64,000 nucleotides of DNA from Methylophaga sp. (GCF_030651745.1 NZ_JAUSCC010000140.1:1-64000); one strand, 5' to 3'; positions 26,494-36,514 are shown, numbered from the stretch's first letter. The notes: a model not told the origin generated them from the letters alone. Program-made: numbers and translations.

Positions 26494-26850
26494 ATGATTA
26501 CATTGACCCAAAACGCCATTACTGCTGTAAGCCGCTATCTCGAGAGTGCTAACAAACCCACTGCCGGATTACGCATCGAAGTAACTGATGGCGGGTGTTC
26601 TGGTATGCAGTATGGTCTCCGTTTGGAGGATCAGGCTGGTGAGAACGACACGGTTACAGAATACGGTGCAGTAAAAGTATTAATTGATGCAGAAAGCATG
26701 CCCATGCTTGATGGTATGACAGTTGATTTTGTCGATAGCTTAGATGGTTCCGGCTTCAAATTCACTAACCCGAATGCAGTTAAAAGCTGTGCTTGCGGTA
26801 CATCATTTTCAACTGAAGATAATGGTCAACCTACCAAAACCTGTTCTTAA
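26494..26850 (+). CDS. iscA: Nif-specific IscA/HesB-type Fe-S carrier
   Basis: A 118-residue A-type Fe-S carrier. The conserved cysteines are in DGGCSGMQY and SCACGTSF. I use the ATG at 26494 (MITLTQNA), with AGGAG seven bases upstream, rather than an in-frame TTG at 26479. It lies directly before nifU, as iscA-nif does in A. vinelandii. It has an extra C-terminal tail (STEDNGQPTKTCS) with a further Cys. Confidence 0.94.
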   Translation: MITLTQNAITAVSRYLESANKPTAGLRIEVTDGGCSGMQYGLRLEDQAGENDTVTEYGAVKVLIDAESMPMLDGMTVDFVDSLDGSGFKFTNPNAVKSCACGTSFSTEDNGQPTKTCS

Positions 26851-26868
26851 GATATAGAGGAAATCGAC

Positions 26869-27771
26869 ATGTGGGATTATTCAGACAAAGTTAAAGATCA
26901 TTTTTTCAACCCTAAGAATGCCGGTGCTGTTGAAAATGCGAATGCCATCGGTGAGGTAGGTTCTATCAGTTGTGGTGACGCATTGCGCCTGACATTAAGG
27001 GTTAATGATGAAACTGAAATCATTGAAGACGCAGGTTTTCAGACCTTTGGTTGTGGTTCTGCCATTGCTTCATCATCAGTATTAACTGAAATCATTAAAG
27101 GGATGACGGTTGATCAGGCACTGGAAGTCACTAACCAGGATATTGCAGATGAACTGGAAGGATTGCCACCTGAAAAAATGCACTGTTCCGTAATGGGCCG
27201 TGAAGCCTTACAGGCAGCAGTTGCAAACTACCGTGGTGAAGTGTGGAAAGATGATCATGAAGAAGGTGCATTAATTTGCAGGTGTTTTGCTGTTGATGAA
27301 CCGATGATTCGTGATGTCATCATTAAAAATAATCTGAGCACCGTTGAAGAAGTCACTAACTATACCAAGGCTGGTGGCGGCTGTAGCTCTTGCCATGAAG
27401 GCATTGAAGAAATACTGGCTGATGTATTAGCTGTCCGTGGTGAATCATTTGATGCGACAGCTAAACCTGCAGCACCTGCTGCTAAATCGACACCAGCAGT
27501 AGCACCTTTGACCACCGTGCAAAAAATCAAAAGGATTGAAATGGTGCTGGAAAGCATGCGTCCTATGCTAAAAGCCGATGGTGGTGACGTTGAACTGGTA
27601 GACGTCGTTGGCAATACGGTTTACGTCAATATGATTGGTGCGTGTAGTGGATGCCAAATGGCTTCTGCAACACTTGGTGGTGTTCAACAACGTTTGATTG
27701 AAGATTTAGGTGAATTCTTCAAAGTCGTTCCAGCATCACAAATGCCTACACAAATTGCTGCAGGAGCCTAG
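26869..27771 (+). CDS. nifU: NifU, Fe-S cluster scaffold
   Basis: A 300-residue three-domain scaffold. The N-terminal IscU-like domain has Cys35, Cys62 and Cys106 (with Asp37 in CGDALR). The central domain has the permanent 2Fe-2S ligands Cys137, Cys139, Cys172 and Cys175. The C-terminal Nfu domain has Cys259 and Cys262 (CSGC). An Ala/Pro-rich linker (about 195-213) precedes the Nfu domain. It builds clusters for nitrogenase with NifS. A 220-base gap follows before nifS, with no supported gene. Confidence 0.97.
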   Translation: MWDYSDKVKDHFFNPKNAGAVENANAIGEVGSISCGDALRLTLRVNDETEIIEDAGFQTFGCGSAIASSSVLTEIIKGMTVDQALEVTNQDIADELEGLPPEKMHCSVMGREALQAAVANYRGEVWKDDHEEGALICRCFAVDEPMIRDVIIKNNLSTVEEVTNYTKAGGGCSSCHEGIEEILADVLAVRGESFDATAKPAAPAAKSTPAVAPLTTVQKIKRIEMVLESMRPMLKADGGDVELVDVVGNTVYVNMIGACSGCQMASATLGGVQQRLIEDLGEFFKVVPASQMPTQIAAGA

Positions 27772-27991
27772 GGGTAGATGCTCTTTCATATACGCCTCAC
27801 CTGGTTGCTGTTTTTGTGCTTAACAAGCTGTAAGGCACACAATGTAGGAACTCTACATAAAAAATTGCGCCAGTCCGCAAGGTTGTATCTGAAACAGCCC
27901 CTCTCTGTGTTACTCGTCATACATTTAGCACAACTAAACTTTATTCCTCGTGCCTTGACAGGTGCTTTTTTAGATTACAAGAGAGGCGTAT

Positions 27992-29230
27992 ATGAAAGTA
28001 CAACAACCCCTTGTTAGGTCAGATATCTACCTCGACAATAATGCAACCACCATGGTCGATCCATCAGTGGTTGAAGAGATGTTGCCATTTTTCACAGAAC
28101 AATTTGGTAATCCATCTTCCATCCACAAGTTTGCTGATGGTGTGGGTAAAGCCCTGAAAAAAGCTCGTCAGCAAGTTCAGGCGCTTATTGGTGCCGAGCA
28201 TGATTCAGAAATCGTGTTCACATCCTGTGGTACAGAGTCTGATTCAACTGCCATTTTGTCAGCGTTAAAAGCACAACCAGAACGTAAAGAAATTATCACC
28301 ACGGTGGTTGAACACCCTGCGATTCTAAGCCTATGTGACTATCTGGAAAAAGACGGCTACACCATTCATCGTATGAAAGTTGACAAGGTGGGTCGACTGG
28401 ATCTCAATGAATACAAAAAGCTGCTAACAGATAAGGTCGCTATCGTATCTGTGATGTGGGCTAACAATGAATCCGGCACCATTTTCCCAGTTGTTGAAAT
28501 GGCAGAGATGGCCAATGCAGCAGGCATTATGTTTCACACTGATGCAGTGCAAGCGGTCGGTAAAATCCCCATGAATCTGCAAGATACCAAAATTGATATG
28601 TTGTCTATTTCAGGCCATAAATTACATGCGCCTAAAGGTATTGGTGTGCTTTATCTTCGTCGCGGTACCCGTTACAGACCCTTGCTTCGTGGTGGTCATC
28701 AAGAACGCGGACGTCGTGCCGGAACTGAAAACACCGCCTCAATAGTCGCCTTAGGGAAAGCCTGTGAACTCGCCCAAGAACATATTGAATTTGAAAACAC
28801 TCACGTTAAAGCAATGCGTGACCGTCTGGAACAAGGAATCCTTGATTCAGTACCGTATTGTTTTGCCACGGGTGATATAACAAACCGCTTACCTAATACC
28901 ACTGATATTGCGTTTGAGTATATTGAAGGTGAAGCCATCTTGATGCTGCTTAACAAAGCCGGTATTGCAGCATCAAGCGGTTCAGCGTGTACATCCGGTT
29001 CTTTAGAACCTTCTCATGTAATGCGTGCAATGGATATTCCTTACACGGCGGCACATGGCACGATTCGCTTCTCATTGTCTCGCTACAACACAATGGAAGA
29101 AATGGAAGCTGTAATTGAAGCTGTGCCACAAATCGTTGCCACGCTACGCAAACTCTCACCCTATTGGGATAGCGTGAACAATGAGCCGGTGACCGATCCT
29201 GAAAAAGCCTTTGCACCTACTTACGCTTAA
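27992..29230 (+). CDS. nifS: NifS, cysteine desulfurase
   Basis: A 412-residue PLP enzyme that supplies sulfur to NifU. The PLP lysine is Lys210 ([10 protein letters not shown]), the stacking His is His108 (VVEHPA), and the active Cys is Cys333 ([10 protein letters not shown]). The ATG at 27992 is preceded by GAGAGG. It is separated from nifU by 220 bases, unusually far for this pair, but no terminator or second promoter is evident between them. Confidence 0.97.
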   Translation: MKVQQPLVRSDIYLDNNATTMVDPSVVEEMLPFFTEQFGNPSSIHKFADGVGKALKKARQQVQALIGAEHDSEIVFTSCGTESDSTAILSALKAQPERKEIITTVVEHPAILSLCDYLEKDGYTIHRMKVDKVGRLDLNEYKKLLTDKVAIVSVMWANNESGTIFPVVEMAEMANAAGIMFHTDAVQAVGKIPMNLQDTKIDMLSISGHKLHAPKGIGVLYLRRGTRYRPLLRGGHQERGRRAGTENTASIVALGKACELAQEHIEFENTHVKAMRDRLEQGILDSVPYCFATGDITNRLPNTTDIAFEYIEGEAILMLLNKAGIAASSGSACTSGSLEPSHVMRAMDIPYTAAHGTIRFSLSRYNTMEEMEAVIEAVPQIVATLRKLSPYWDSVNNEPVTDPEKAFAPTYA

Positions 29231-29237
29231 TTACGCC

Positions 29238-30362
29238 ATGACTAGTCAAGTTCGCACAGTCACCATTGACGACACCACCCTACGAGATGGTGAACAGTCT
29301 GCCGGAGTTGTGTTTTCTCTCGAGGAAAAGATCACCATAGCATCGAGCCTGGTCAGTATGGGGGTACCTGAATTAGAAATCGGGATCCCTGCTATGGGAG
29401 CCCAGGAATGTGATGAAATTAATGCCATCGCAGACTTGAACTTGCCATGCTCATTAGTGGTTTGGTCACGTATGACGGACAAAGACATCGAATTTTGTCG
29501 TCATATCAAAGCAGATATGGTGGATTTATCCATTTCCGCTTCAGATCAGCATATTCAGCACAAACTTGCTAAATCACGTGATTGGGTTTTAAAAACCTTG
29601 CACCATCATGTTAGCAAGGTATTGGATTTTGGCTTTGATGTGTCCGTTGGTATGGAAGATGCCTCTCGTGCTGATCCTGACTTCCTGGCATTAATGACAG
29701 AAACAGCACAAAACGCTGGTGCCAAGCGTATTCGCTTTGCTGACACTGTCGGCATTATGGAGCCCTTCAGGGTGTTTGAATCAATACGTCGGTTGCGTGC
29801 CATTACTGATCTTGAAATCGAAATGCATGCTCATGATGATTTGGGTCTGGCCACGGCTAATACCTTGGCGGCTGTCGTTGCTGGTGCCAGCCATGTGAAT
29901 ACAACTGTTAATGGTTTGGGCGAACGTGCAGGCAACGCGGCATTAGAAGAAATTGTGGTTGGATTAAAACAACTCTACAACATCGACACCAATATTGAAC
30001 TACACAATTTCAGTGCCCTATCTGATTTTGTAGCAAAAGCTTCGGGTGACACGATTGGAAGTCGTAAAAGCCTGATCGGCCGTGATGTATTCAGCCATGA
30101 AGCCGGCATTCATGTTGATGGATTTTTAAAAAACCCTCTCAATTATCAAGGAATTGACCCAGCAATAGTTGGCCGTCAACACCAACTTATTTTGGGTAAG
30201 CATTCAGGCAGCAAAGGCATTATTCACGCCTATCAGCAAATTGGCATCACACTAAACAAAATGCAGGCCAGTTTGTTGTTACCCGTAGTGAGGCAATTTG
30301 TGGCAGATCATAAACGGTCTCCACAACAGCAAGAACTGAACGAATTTTTAGCTGTATTTTAG
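29238..30362 (+). CDS. nifV: NifV, homocitrate synthase
   Basis: A 374-residue enzyme that condenses acetyl-CoA with 2-oxoglutarate to homocitrate, the organic ligand of FeMo-co. [17 protein letters not shown] and [17 protein letters not shown] are the DRE-TIM metallolyase signatures. The start is the ATG at 29238 ([12 protein letters not shown]), seven bases after nifS; an upstream in-frame TTG at 29211 lies inside nifS. Confidence 0.96.
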   Translation: MTSQVRTVTIDDTTLRDGEQSAGVVFSLEEKITIASSLVSMGVPELEIGIPAMGAQECDEINAIADLNLPCSLVVWSRMTDKDIEFCRHIKADMVDLSISASDQHIQHKLAKSRDWVLKTLHHHVSKVLDFGFDVSVGMEDASRADPDFLALMTETAQNAGAKRIRFADTVGIMEPFRVFESIRRLRAITDLEIEMHAHDDLGLATANTLAAVVAGASHVNTTVNGLGERAGNAALEEIVVGLKQLYNIDTNIELHNFSALSDFVAKASGDTIGSRKSLIGRDVFSHEAGIHVDGFLKNPLNYQGIDPAIVGRQHQLILGKHSGSKGIIHAYQQIGITLNKMQASLLLPVVRQFVADHKRSPQQQELNEFLAVF

Positions 30363-30374
30363 GAGGTAGTCATC

Positions 30375-30551
30375 ATGGCAACTGTTCAGAAATGGGATCA
30401 AGCAACACGCCTTGAGCAACACAAAGAATTGTTGGTCGACAAACTCTATCGTTTGTTTTCCAGAATTAAATACTCTGATGCCTCTTATAAACTTTCCAGC
30501 ATTCCGACCGGAACAACTATCTGGAACATCACTTTTCTGAAGAGTGACTGA
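30375..30551 (+). CDS. Small 58-residue ORF between nifV and cysE, unknown function
   Basis: A short reading frame, MATVQKWDQATRLEQHKELL through WNITFLKSD, stop at 30549-30551. It has a strong AGGAGG ribosome-binding site at 30361-30366, eight bases before the ATG, and ends three bases before the cysE ATG, so it is tightly packed in the operon. The first half is charged and helical, the second half has no Cys or obvious domain. I do not recognise it. Confidence 0.75.
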   Translation: MATVQKWDQATRLEQHKELLVDKLYRLFSRIKYSDASYKLSSIPTGTTIWNITFLKSD

Positions 30552-30554
30552 GTC

Positions 30555-31316
30555 ATGAACGCCAGTCCATCACGTCAATCCTTATGGAGCCAATGGTCTG
30601 AAGACATAAAATGTGTATTCGACCGTGATCCGGCAGCACGTAATACATTTGAGATCTTACTTACCTATCCCGGTGTGCATGCACTTTTAGTCAATCGGTT
30701 AACCCATCGATTATGGCAAGCAGAATTCTTTGGTTTAGCCCGCTTCCTGGCATTTTTATGCCGCACCATAAGTAATGTTGATATCCACCCTGGGGCAACT
30801 ATTGGACATCGTTTATTCATCGACCACGGTGCAGGAGTCGTCATTGGTGAAACCGCTGTTATTGGTGATGATGTCACGCTTTATCATGGTGTGACATTGG
30901 GGGGCACAACGTGGAACAAAGAAAAACGTCACCCAACCTTGGGTAATTCAGTGCTCGTCGGTGCCGGTGCCAAAATTCTTGGCAATATCACGCTTGGCGA
31001 CAGTGTTCGCGTTGGGGCGAACTCAGTCGTTGTTAAAGATGTACCTGCATGCTGCACCGTGATTGGTATTCCGGGGCGGATTATTCAACGTAAAGGCTTA
31101 AAAATTAAGCTTGATAACGGTATCGACCTTGATCACCATCTGGTGCCAGATCCTGTTGGCAAGGCGATTAGTTGCTTAATAGAACGTATCGATAAGCTTG
31201 AAGCTGCTCAAAAAAACTTTGCCGTTAAACCGGACGAATCCTGTGAGCGGTGTGAAGCTGACGATGTCTGCAAAAGCCAATCCGAACCGGCTATTTTGGA
31301 AAAGGCGGTAGGTTAA
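30555..31316 (+). CDS. cysE: Nif-linked serine O-acetyltransferase
   Basis: A 253-residue enzyme making O-acetylserine for cysteine synthesis, with the left-handed beta-helix of hexapeptide repeats ([47 protein letters not shown]). Its place after nifV matches cysE1 in A. vinelandii, which boosts Cys supply for NifS. The C-terminus ends in a Cys-containing tail ([12 protein letters not shown]) beyond the usual length, an unusual extension. Confidence 0.94.
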   Translation: MNASPSRQSLWSQWSEDIKCVFDRDPAARNTFEILLTYPGVHALLVNRLTHRLWQAEFFGLARFLAFLCRTISNVDIHPGATIGHRLFIDHGAGVVIGETAVIGDDVTLYHGVTLGGTTWNKEKRHPTLGNSVLVGAGAKILGNITLGDSVRVGANSVVVKDVPACCTVIGIPGRIIQRKGLKIKLDNGIDLDHHLVPDPVGKAISCLIERIDKLEAAQKNFAVKPDESCERCEADDVCKSQSEPAILEKAVG

Positions 31317-31318
31317 CA

Positions 31319-31846
31319 ATGGACTTACTACTCGACTTTGATCCAACAGCTGAATTGTACTTTCAAAAAGAAGACAGTGTTGAAGTACAGCAGTTGATTC
31401 AACAAGCAGGCTCATCCTATGCAGATGGTGATGCTGAATTACCGTTATTAAAGGCATTTTTTCATGCCCCAGATTCGCTCAATGTCTTGGTGGCATTAAA
31501 TCGATTTTATTACTACCAACATCGATTGTCTGAAGCCCTTCTCACCTCTGAGAAAGCCTTGAAGATCATAGCCAGCAATATTGATTTTCCGACAGATTGG
31601 CAACAAATCGATGGTGACGCAATAACGTCTGCTCCCAAAGACCAATTAACCTGGATACGGCTTTATTTATTCACGCTTAAATCCATAGGGTTTCTCAAAA
31701 TGCGATTGCACGATTTAGATACCAGTAAACAAATTTTTGAAAAACTTAATGGACTCGATCAGGAAAACCGCATTGGAGCCAGTGGTTTACTGGACATCGT
31801 TAATCGAAAGATTAATGAAAATAACAATATCTATAACCTTGGCTAA
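31319..31846 (+). CDS. TPR-like protein, nif-associated, copy 1
   Basis: A 175-residue, mostly helical protein that resembles degenerate TPR repeats (RFYYYQHRLSEALLTSEKAL, LKSIGFLKMRLHDLDTSKQIFEKL). It is a paralogue of the gene at 52725-53225; shared blocks include FPxDxxQ, LKxxxFxKxR and the C-terminal LDxExxxGAS. It starts two bases after cysE. The function is unknown; a scaffold or assembly role is inference. Confidence 0.8.
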   Translation: MDLLLDFDPTAELYFQKEDSVEVQQLIQQAGSSYADGDAELPLLKAFFHAPDSLNVLVALNRFYYYQHRLSEALLTSEKALKIIASNIDFPTDWQQIDGDAITSAPKDQLTWIRLYLFTLKSIGFLKMRLHDLDTSKQIFEKLNGLDQENRIGASGLLDIVNRKINENNNIYNLG

Positions 31847-31925
31847 ATTATGAGCAGTAACAACTAGCCTAATTTACGTTCAAGTGCATTACTTGACTCG
31901 ATTTTAAATTTTAGAGGCGGACGAA

Positions 31926-32243
31926 ATGATGAGTTTTGAAGATGATTTAGAAGATTTGGAGTCAGCAGAAGACTTTTTGAATTATTTCAAATTGGATTAC
32001 GACCAACATATTGTTCATGTTAACCGCTTGCATATTCTGCAACGTTTCCATGACTATCTTTCACAGTCAGCCGATGCCATACCTGATGATGAAGAATTAC
32101 AAAAAGCGATATATACCAAGCTTTTACTTCAGGCATACAACGATTTTGTTACGTCTGATGCACAAACTGAAAAAGTATTTAAGGTCTTCAAAATGGGCGA
32201 ACCACAAACAGCCTTTGTTGCATTGGAAGACATTCAGTCATGA
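31926..32243 (+). CDS. nifW: NifW, nitrogenase-stabilising protein
   Basis: A 105-residue protein (104 if the second ATG is used). LEDLESAEDFLNYFKLDYD and VNRLHILQRFHDYLSQ are typical NifW sequences. NifW interacts with MoFe protein and takes part in its maturation or protection. GAGG lies eight bases before the first ATG. It overlaps nifZ by four bases. Confidence 0.93.
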   Translation: MMSFEDDLEDLESAEDFLNYFKLDYDQHIVHVNRLHILQRFHDYLSQSADAIPDDEELQKAIYTKLLLQAYNDFVTSDAQTEKVFKVFKMGEPQTAFVALEDIQS

Positions 32244-32710
32244 ACCCCGATCGTTATGATGAAGGCCGCTTTGACTATGGTGAAGCAGTCCGTATCACAC
32301 GCAATGTACGAAATGATGGGACCTATCCCGGTAAGGAAATAGGTGAGCTACTAATACGCCGGGGTTGTATAGGCAATGTCATTGAAGTGGGTACATTCTT
32401 GCAAGATCAGATTATTTACACCGTGCATTTTCTAGATGAAGGACGCATGGTGGGCTGTCGGCTTGAAGAGCTTATCGGTGCCGATGAACCCTGGAACCCA
32501 AGTATTTTTGAGTTCAGGGACAAGGTGCTTAGTGCCTTTGATTTTTCCATTGATGGCGAAGTACGTGTTGCCAAAGGTACCGAAGGTGAGATCGAAAAAG
32601 TCATTAGGGATTCAGATCCCATTCTCTATCACGTGCGTTTTCCTGGCATCACATTGCAAATACCTGAACCATCGTTAGAACCAGGGTTAACCGGGAAAAA
32701 CACCGAGTAA
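32240..32710 (+). CDS. nifZ: NifZ, P-cluster maturation protein
   Basis: A 156-residue protein with two NifZ-type domains; the first has VRITRNVRNDGTYPGKEIGELL and the second VRVAKGTEGEIEKV. It helps form the second P-cluster of the MoFe protein. It overlaps nifW by four bases, and nifM follows after 12 bases, the A. vinelandii order. Confidence 0.94.
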   Translation: MNPDRYDEGRFDYGEAVRITRNVRNDGTYPGKEIGELLIRRGCIGNVIEVGTFLQDQIIYTVHFLDEGRMVGCRLEELIGADEPWNPSIFEFRDKVLSAFDFSIDGEVRVAKGTEGEIEKVIRDSDPILYHVRFPGITLQIPEPSLEPGLTGKNTE

Positions 32711-32722
32711 TTCGGAGACATT

Positions 32723-33598
32723 ATGACTACAGCAGTAAAAAAATCAGATATTGATAGTTACAGTTTATTGCGTTCGGCATTGGCAATCTTCAAACGCACC
32801 CCTGGAGATTTAGATGATGAAGAGCTAGAGATCATCAAACAGCAAGCTCGTAACGAACATGATCTGGAATTAAGAGTATTAACGTCAAAAGAAGCCGAAT
32901 CGGTTGTTGTTAATGACATAGAAGTAGAAAAAGCCGTACAGCAGATTCGTGAACGCTTTGAAGATGAAGAAAGTTTTCTGTTCGTTCTTCAACAAAACGA
33001 GCTTGATATCACCTCTTTGAGAGAAGCCTTGAAACGTCAATGTAAAGTAGAGAATGTGCTCAATATTGTTGGCTCTAAAAGCGCTCGTATCTCTGATGTA
33101 GAAGTTGGTATTTTTTATCATCTACACCCAGAAAAATTCCGCCGACCTGAACGTCGAAATGCCAGTCATATCCTCATTACTATCAATGATGAATATACGG
33201 AAAATCAACGTGATAAAGCATTGTCCCGCATTACAAGCATTGCCAGAAGTTTACAAAAAACTCCCTATAAATTTGCTGATTTAGCGATGTTACATTCGGA
33301 ATGTCCCAGTGCCTTGCAAGGGGGTGAACTCGGCACATTTCCTAAAGGGCAACTCTATCCGGAAATTGATGCTGTGTTGTTTACATTGAAAAAGGGCCAG
33401 ATCAGCGATGTTCTTGAAAGTGAAGTCGGTTTCCATATTGTGAAATGTAACAACATTGCACACGCTGAAACTATTTCGATGAAGAAAGCGAAACCAAAAA
33501 TTCTGAAACTGATGCAAGAACGTTCGCAACGCAATTGCCAACGTGCATGGCTGGCAAGTTTGCCACCAGTGACACCACATAAACAAATAACTGATTAA
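32723..33598 (+). CDS. nifM: NifM, peptidyl-prolyl isomerase for Fe protein
   Basis: A 291-residue protein. An N-terminal helical domain is followed by a PpiC-type parvulin domain (about 140-250; [44 protein letters not shown]). NifM is needed to fold and mature NifH. GGAG lies before the ATG. It sits between nifZ and the nif-linked clpX. Confidence 0.95.
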   Translation: MTTAVKKSDIDSYSLLRSALAIFKRTPGDLDDEELEIIKQQARNEHDLELRVLTSKEAESVVVNDIEVEKAVQQIRERFEDEESFLFVLQQNELDITSLREALKRQCKVENVLNIVGSKSARISDVEVGIFYHLHPEKFRRPERRNASHILITINDEYTENQRDKALSRITSIARSLQKTPYKFADLAMLHSECPSALQGGELGTFPKGQLYPEIDAVLFTLKKGQISDVLESEVGFHIVKCNNIAHAETISMKKAKPKILKLMQERSQRNCQRAWLASLPPVTPHKQITD

Positions 33599-33612
33599 AA
33601 AGAGGTTGGATT

Positions 33613-34893
33613 ATGGCTGAGAAAGATTTAAAACACTGTTCATTTTGTGATGTAGTGCAATCCCCTTCAACACCTCTTATTGCAGGGACCGATGGTTATA
33701 TATGTGAAGCTTGCGTCAACCTGGCAAGCCAGGTTGTCAACAGTTGGGGCCGTAAAAAAGTGCTTAATGAAATGCAAGAGCCCCTACGCAAACCCAAAGA
33801 GATTAAAGACATGCTGGATCAGTATGTCATTGGGCAAGATCTGGCCAAAGAAATCCTTGCTGTAGCTGTTTATAACCATTTTAAACGTCTTAAATTTGAT
33901 AATGGCGATAACGGTCTAGGCAAACTTGATAAAGACGTAGAAATTGGTAAGTCTAATCTGCTGTTAATTGGTCCATCCGGTACAGGTAAAACCCTACTCG
34001 CCAGTACCTTGGCTAAAATTGTTGGTGTGCCTTTTGTTATTGCCGATGCAACAACACTGACTCAAGCAGGTTATGTCGGTGATGATGTCGAAAACATTCT
34101 GGTTCGCCTACTGGATGTTGCTGAAGGTCAGGTCGAAAAAGCTGAATGGGGCATCGTCTATATTGATGAAATTGACAAGATAGCCCGTAGTCCAGAATCA
34201 CACTATGGTACCCGTGATGTTTCTGGAGAAGGTGTTCAGCAGGCGTTGTTAAGGCTTGTTGAAGGTTCACAGGTAAAAGTCACCAGTAAAAGTCGCAGAA
34301 AAGACGGCAGCAACGCTGACCACACGGTCATTGATACCAGCAATATTCTGTTTATTGCCGGTGGTGCATTCCCTGAACTTGAAAAACACGTACAAAAACG
34401 CTTGCTGCCTAAAGATACGGCTATTGGATTTCACGCAACGGTGAGTAATCCTGATCTTAAACCTGATATAGAAGACATGCTTAATGCCACTGAACCTGAA
34501 GACTTGAAACGCTTTGGTTTGATTCCGGAGTTTATTGGCCGCTTCCCTGTTCTGGCACCACTAGAACCACTTGATGTTGATGCACTGATACAGGTGTTAA
34601 CCGAGCCCAAAAATGCCTTAGTCAGACAATATCAACAACTCTTTGCCTACGAAGGCGTTGCTCTGGAATTCACTGACGAGGCATTAATTGCCATTGCAGA
34701 AAAAGCTATTGATCGCGATACCGGTGCCCGTGGTTTGCGTAGCATTATGGAACAAATCCTACGAAAAACGATGTTCGAATTACCTTCACAGCACGGTATT
34801 GAAACCTGCCTGATTAGTGAACAAGTTGTTAAAGGTGAAGCAGAAATAGAACTTATTCATAGTGAAAATACTGAACAACAAGTCGCTGTATAA
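33613..34893 (+). CDS. clpX: Nif-associated ClpX-type unfoldase
   Basis: A 426-residue AAA+ unfoldase. The N-terminal zinc domain has CSFCDVV and CEACVNLA (about 10-40). Walker A is GPSGTGKT and Walker [12 protein letters not shown]; the ClpP-binding loop reads IGF (residues near 276). The place after nifM matches clpX2 of A. vinelandii, which is linked to NifB and NifEN turnover. A second nif-region gene, clpP at 42575-43216, could be its partner. Confidence 0.96.
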   Translation: MAEKDLKHCSFCDVVQSPSTPLIAGTDGYICEACVNLASQVVNSWGRKKVLNEMQEPLRKPKEIKDMLDQYVIGQDLAKEILAVAVYNHFKRLKFDNGDNGLGKLDKDVEIGKSNLLLIGPSGTGKTLLASTLAKIVGVPFVIADATTLTQAGYVGDDVENILVRLLDVAEGQVEKAEWGIVYIDEIDKIARSPESHYGTRDVSGEGVQQALLRLVEGSQVKVTSKSRRKDGSNADHTVIDTSNILFIAGGAFPELEKHVQKRLLPKDTAIGFHATVSNPDLKPDIEDMLNATEPEDLKRFGLIPEFIGRFPVLAPLEPLDVDALIQVLTEPKNALVRQYQQLFAYEGVALEFTDEALIAIAEKAIDRDTGARGLRSIMEQILRKTMFELPSQHGIETCLISEQVVKGEAEIELIHSENTEQQVAV

Positions 34894-34919
34894 ACCCGCC
34901 TGGCAAACTGGAATAAACC

Positions 34920-35531
34920 ATGAATACACAACAAAAGATTGAAAGACAGTTAAGTGAAAATCCCATTATCCTGTACATGAAAGGTGTGCCCGACAATCCT
35001 GAATGTGGTTTTTCAGGCAAAGCAGTTGCGGCGTTAAAAGCAACCGGTATTCCCTTTGCTTTTGTAAATGTATTAGCTTCACCTTTTATTCGAGAAGGCC
35101 TACCCAAAATTTCACGCTGGCCGACTTTCCCACAATTATTTATCCGTGGTGAACTTGTTGGCGGCAGTGACATCATTGAATCAATGGCCGCAGAAGGTTT
35201 ATTGCTACCGGCATTACAAGAAGCTGTTGCAGACAGTGATGACAGAGAAATCATTTCAGTCGGCGAGATTGAACGCTTAATCAAAGCTGATTATGACGAT
35301 GCCACTGTTTATATCAATGGTGAAGGTTGTTATTTAGAAGTTACAGTTGTGAGTTCACTGTTTGAAGGTTTAACCATGGTCAAACAGCAACAAGGTGTGA
35401 TGGCAGCATTGGAAGCACCATTAAGCTCCGGGCGGTTACATGCTGTCACTGTAAAAACCTATACACCGGAAAAATGGCAGGAAATACAAGGCGCGAATGC
35501 TGACCAGAATGGTTTGTTACAAATTCAATGA
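34920..35531 (+). CDS. Monothiol glutaredoxin fused to a BolA-like domain
   Basis: A 203-residue protein. Residues 1-105 are a Grx4/GrxD-type monothiol glutaredoxin with the CGFS motif and the WPTFPQLFI and GGSDII segments. Residues 120-195 resemble BolA (VYINGEGCYLEVTVVSSLF, VKQQQGVMAAL, LHAVTVKTYTPEKW). Grx4 and BolA form a 2Fe-2S heterocomplex in many organisms; here they are fused, so a stoichiometric cluster carrier is plausible. The final residues (NADQNGLLQIQ) are extra. It lies after clpX in the nif operon. Confidence 0.85.
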   Translation: MNTQQKIERQLSENPIILYMKGVPDNPECGFSGKAVAALKATGIPFAFVNVLASPFIREGLPKISRWPTFPQLFIRGELVGGSDIIESMAAEGLLLPALQEAVADSDDREIISVGEIERLIKADYDDATVYINGEGCYLEVTVVSSLFEGLTMVKQQQGVMAALEAPLSSGRLHAVTVKTYTPEKWQEIQGANADQNGLLQIQ

Positions 35532-35591
35532 TAAGCAATCACATGAGATCGCTTGGGCTATGATTAAAATCATTATGAGCATGCTAACAAG

Positions 35592-36020
35592 ATGATTGAA
35601 CAACAGGTTAAGGTGAAACGTGTTGATGGCAATCGTATCACTGTCGAAAGCCTGCAAACGAGTGCCTGTGAACAATGCGCACAAAAATCATCTTGTGCCT
35701 CATCGTTATACACCAAACTATTACCGCGAAGACAAATGCAACTTAGCTCCACGATTCCAGTAAACGTAGGAGACACCGTTGTTATCAGTATCAGTGAAAC
35801 AGGGGTATTGCGAGCATCGATACTGCTTTATTTATTACCAATCATCATTATGCTAATCATCGTCGGCCTATACGATGCAAGTTCAGCTGAGACTAATGAA
35901 ACCATCGCTGCTTTGTTGGCATTTGGAAGTTTGGCAGTCTGCTTATACCTTATCCACCGCATTCAAGCGTATTTCATTCACTTTTTTATGGCGGCTCCAA
36001 CCCTCTTAAGAAAAGACTAA
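35592..36020 (+). CDS. rseC: RseC-family membrane protein
   Basis: A 142-residue protein of the RseC/MucC (SoxR-reducing) family. The N-terminal soluble domain has a Cys cluster (SACEQCAQKSSCASS). Two membrane helices follow (about 80-96 and 103-124). RseC works with the Rnf-related Rsx complex in E. coli. In A. vinelandii and others an RseC-like gene can lie near nif; here it follows the Grx-BolA gene. A role with the Rnf operon at 9.7-15 kb is inference. Confidence 0.88.
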   Translation: MIEQQVKVKRVDGNRITVESLQTSACEQCAQKSSCASSLYTKLLPRRQMQLSSTIPVNVGDTVVISISETGVLRASILLYLLPIIIMLIIVGLYDASSAETNETIAALLAFGSLAVCLYLIHRIQAYFIHFFMAAPTLLRKD

Positions 36021-36023
36021 GCG

Positions 36024-36329
36024 ATGAACGTTTGGGCCATTAACAAAGCCGTAGCCATTAAACTGTTTTTAATCGAATTAGTGCACCGTTATGGCGAAAA
36101 CATGTTTTATCTGGATGGAGACAGTCAACAATTTCAAGCTGTAGAAATTTATTCAGCGACTAATCCTGACATCAGCGTTTATGTCTATACCTTTGCCCAA
36201 CCGCTCGATAAATATGCTGTCGATTTGAAATATCCCCTGCCCGAAAACGACATCATTGGGGAAAATGAAAACCTGAGCCTCGAACAACTTATTTCCATCG
36301 TTACTATTCATTTTGAGTTAACAGACTGA
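36024..36329 (+). CDS. Hypothetical protein, end of the nifUSV operon
   Basis: A 101-residue protein, starting three bases after rseC. It begins MNVWAINKAVAIKLFLIELVHRYG and then has a beta-rich stretch (ISVYVYTFAQPLDKYAVDLKYPLPE). No family is recognised, and there are no Cys residues or membrane helices. It is the last gene of the long plus-strand operon before the nifF promoter. Confidence 0.7.
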   Translation: MNVWAINKAVAIKLFLIELVHRYGENMFYLDGDSQQFQAVEIYSATNPDISVYVYTFAQPLDKYAVDLKYPLPENDIIGENENLSLEQLISIVTIHFELTD

Positions 36330-36362
36330 CATCTAGGGTCTGTTGAGCTGCCCCGATTAGTT

Positions 36363-36462
36363 TGTCCAACATCTAACAGACATTGAACGTTACGATGTCT
36401 TGTTACTGACATCTTTGAGAGCTTGCTTACATTCATTATGTTTTTTTGTCTGTAACGCAACA
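36363..36462. promoter_or_regulatory. Three NifA upstream activator sites for nifF
   Basis: Three TGT-N10-ACA matches lie at 36363-36378, 36396-36411 and 36447-36462. Their starts are 33 and 51 bases apart, close to three and five helical turns, so they could act on one face of the DNA. They lie about 80 to 180 bases before the predicted nifF start. One match is expected by chance about every 4 kb, so three within 100 bases is unlikely to be random. Confidence 0.7.
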
Positions 36463-36514
36463 TTTATTTGTCGTCATTTTTATATAAATCAATAACATAC
36501 CATCGCTCAGCGAC

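Noticed and set aside
27843..27857. TGT...ACA palindrome resembling a NifA site
   Set aside because: The spacer is nine bases rather than ten, and no sigma-54 promoter follows before nifS.
27778..28017. A 79-residue open frame with a hydrophobic start between nifU and nifS
   Set aside because: It overlaps the nifS start, has no convincing ribosome-binding site, and its composition looks like translated noncoding DNA.
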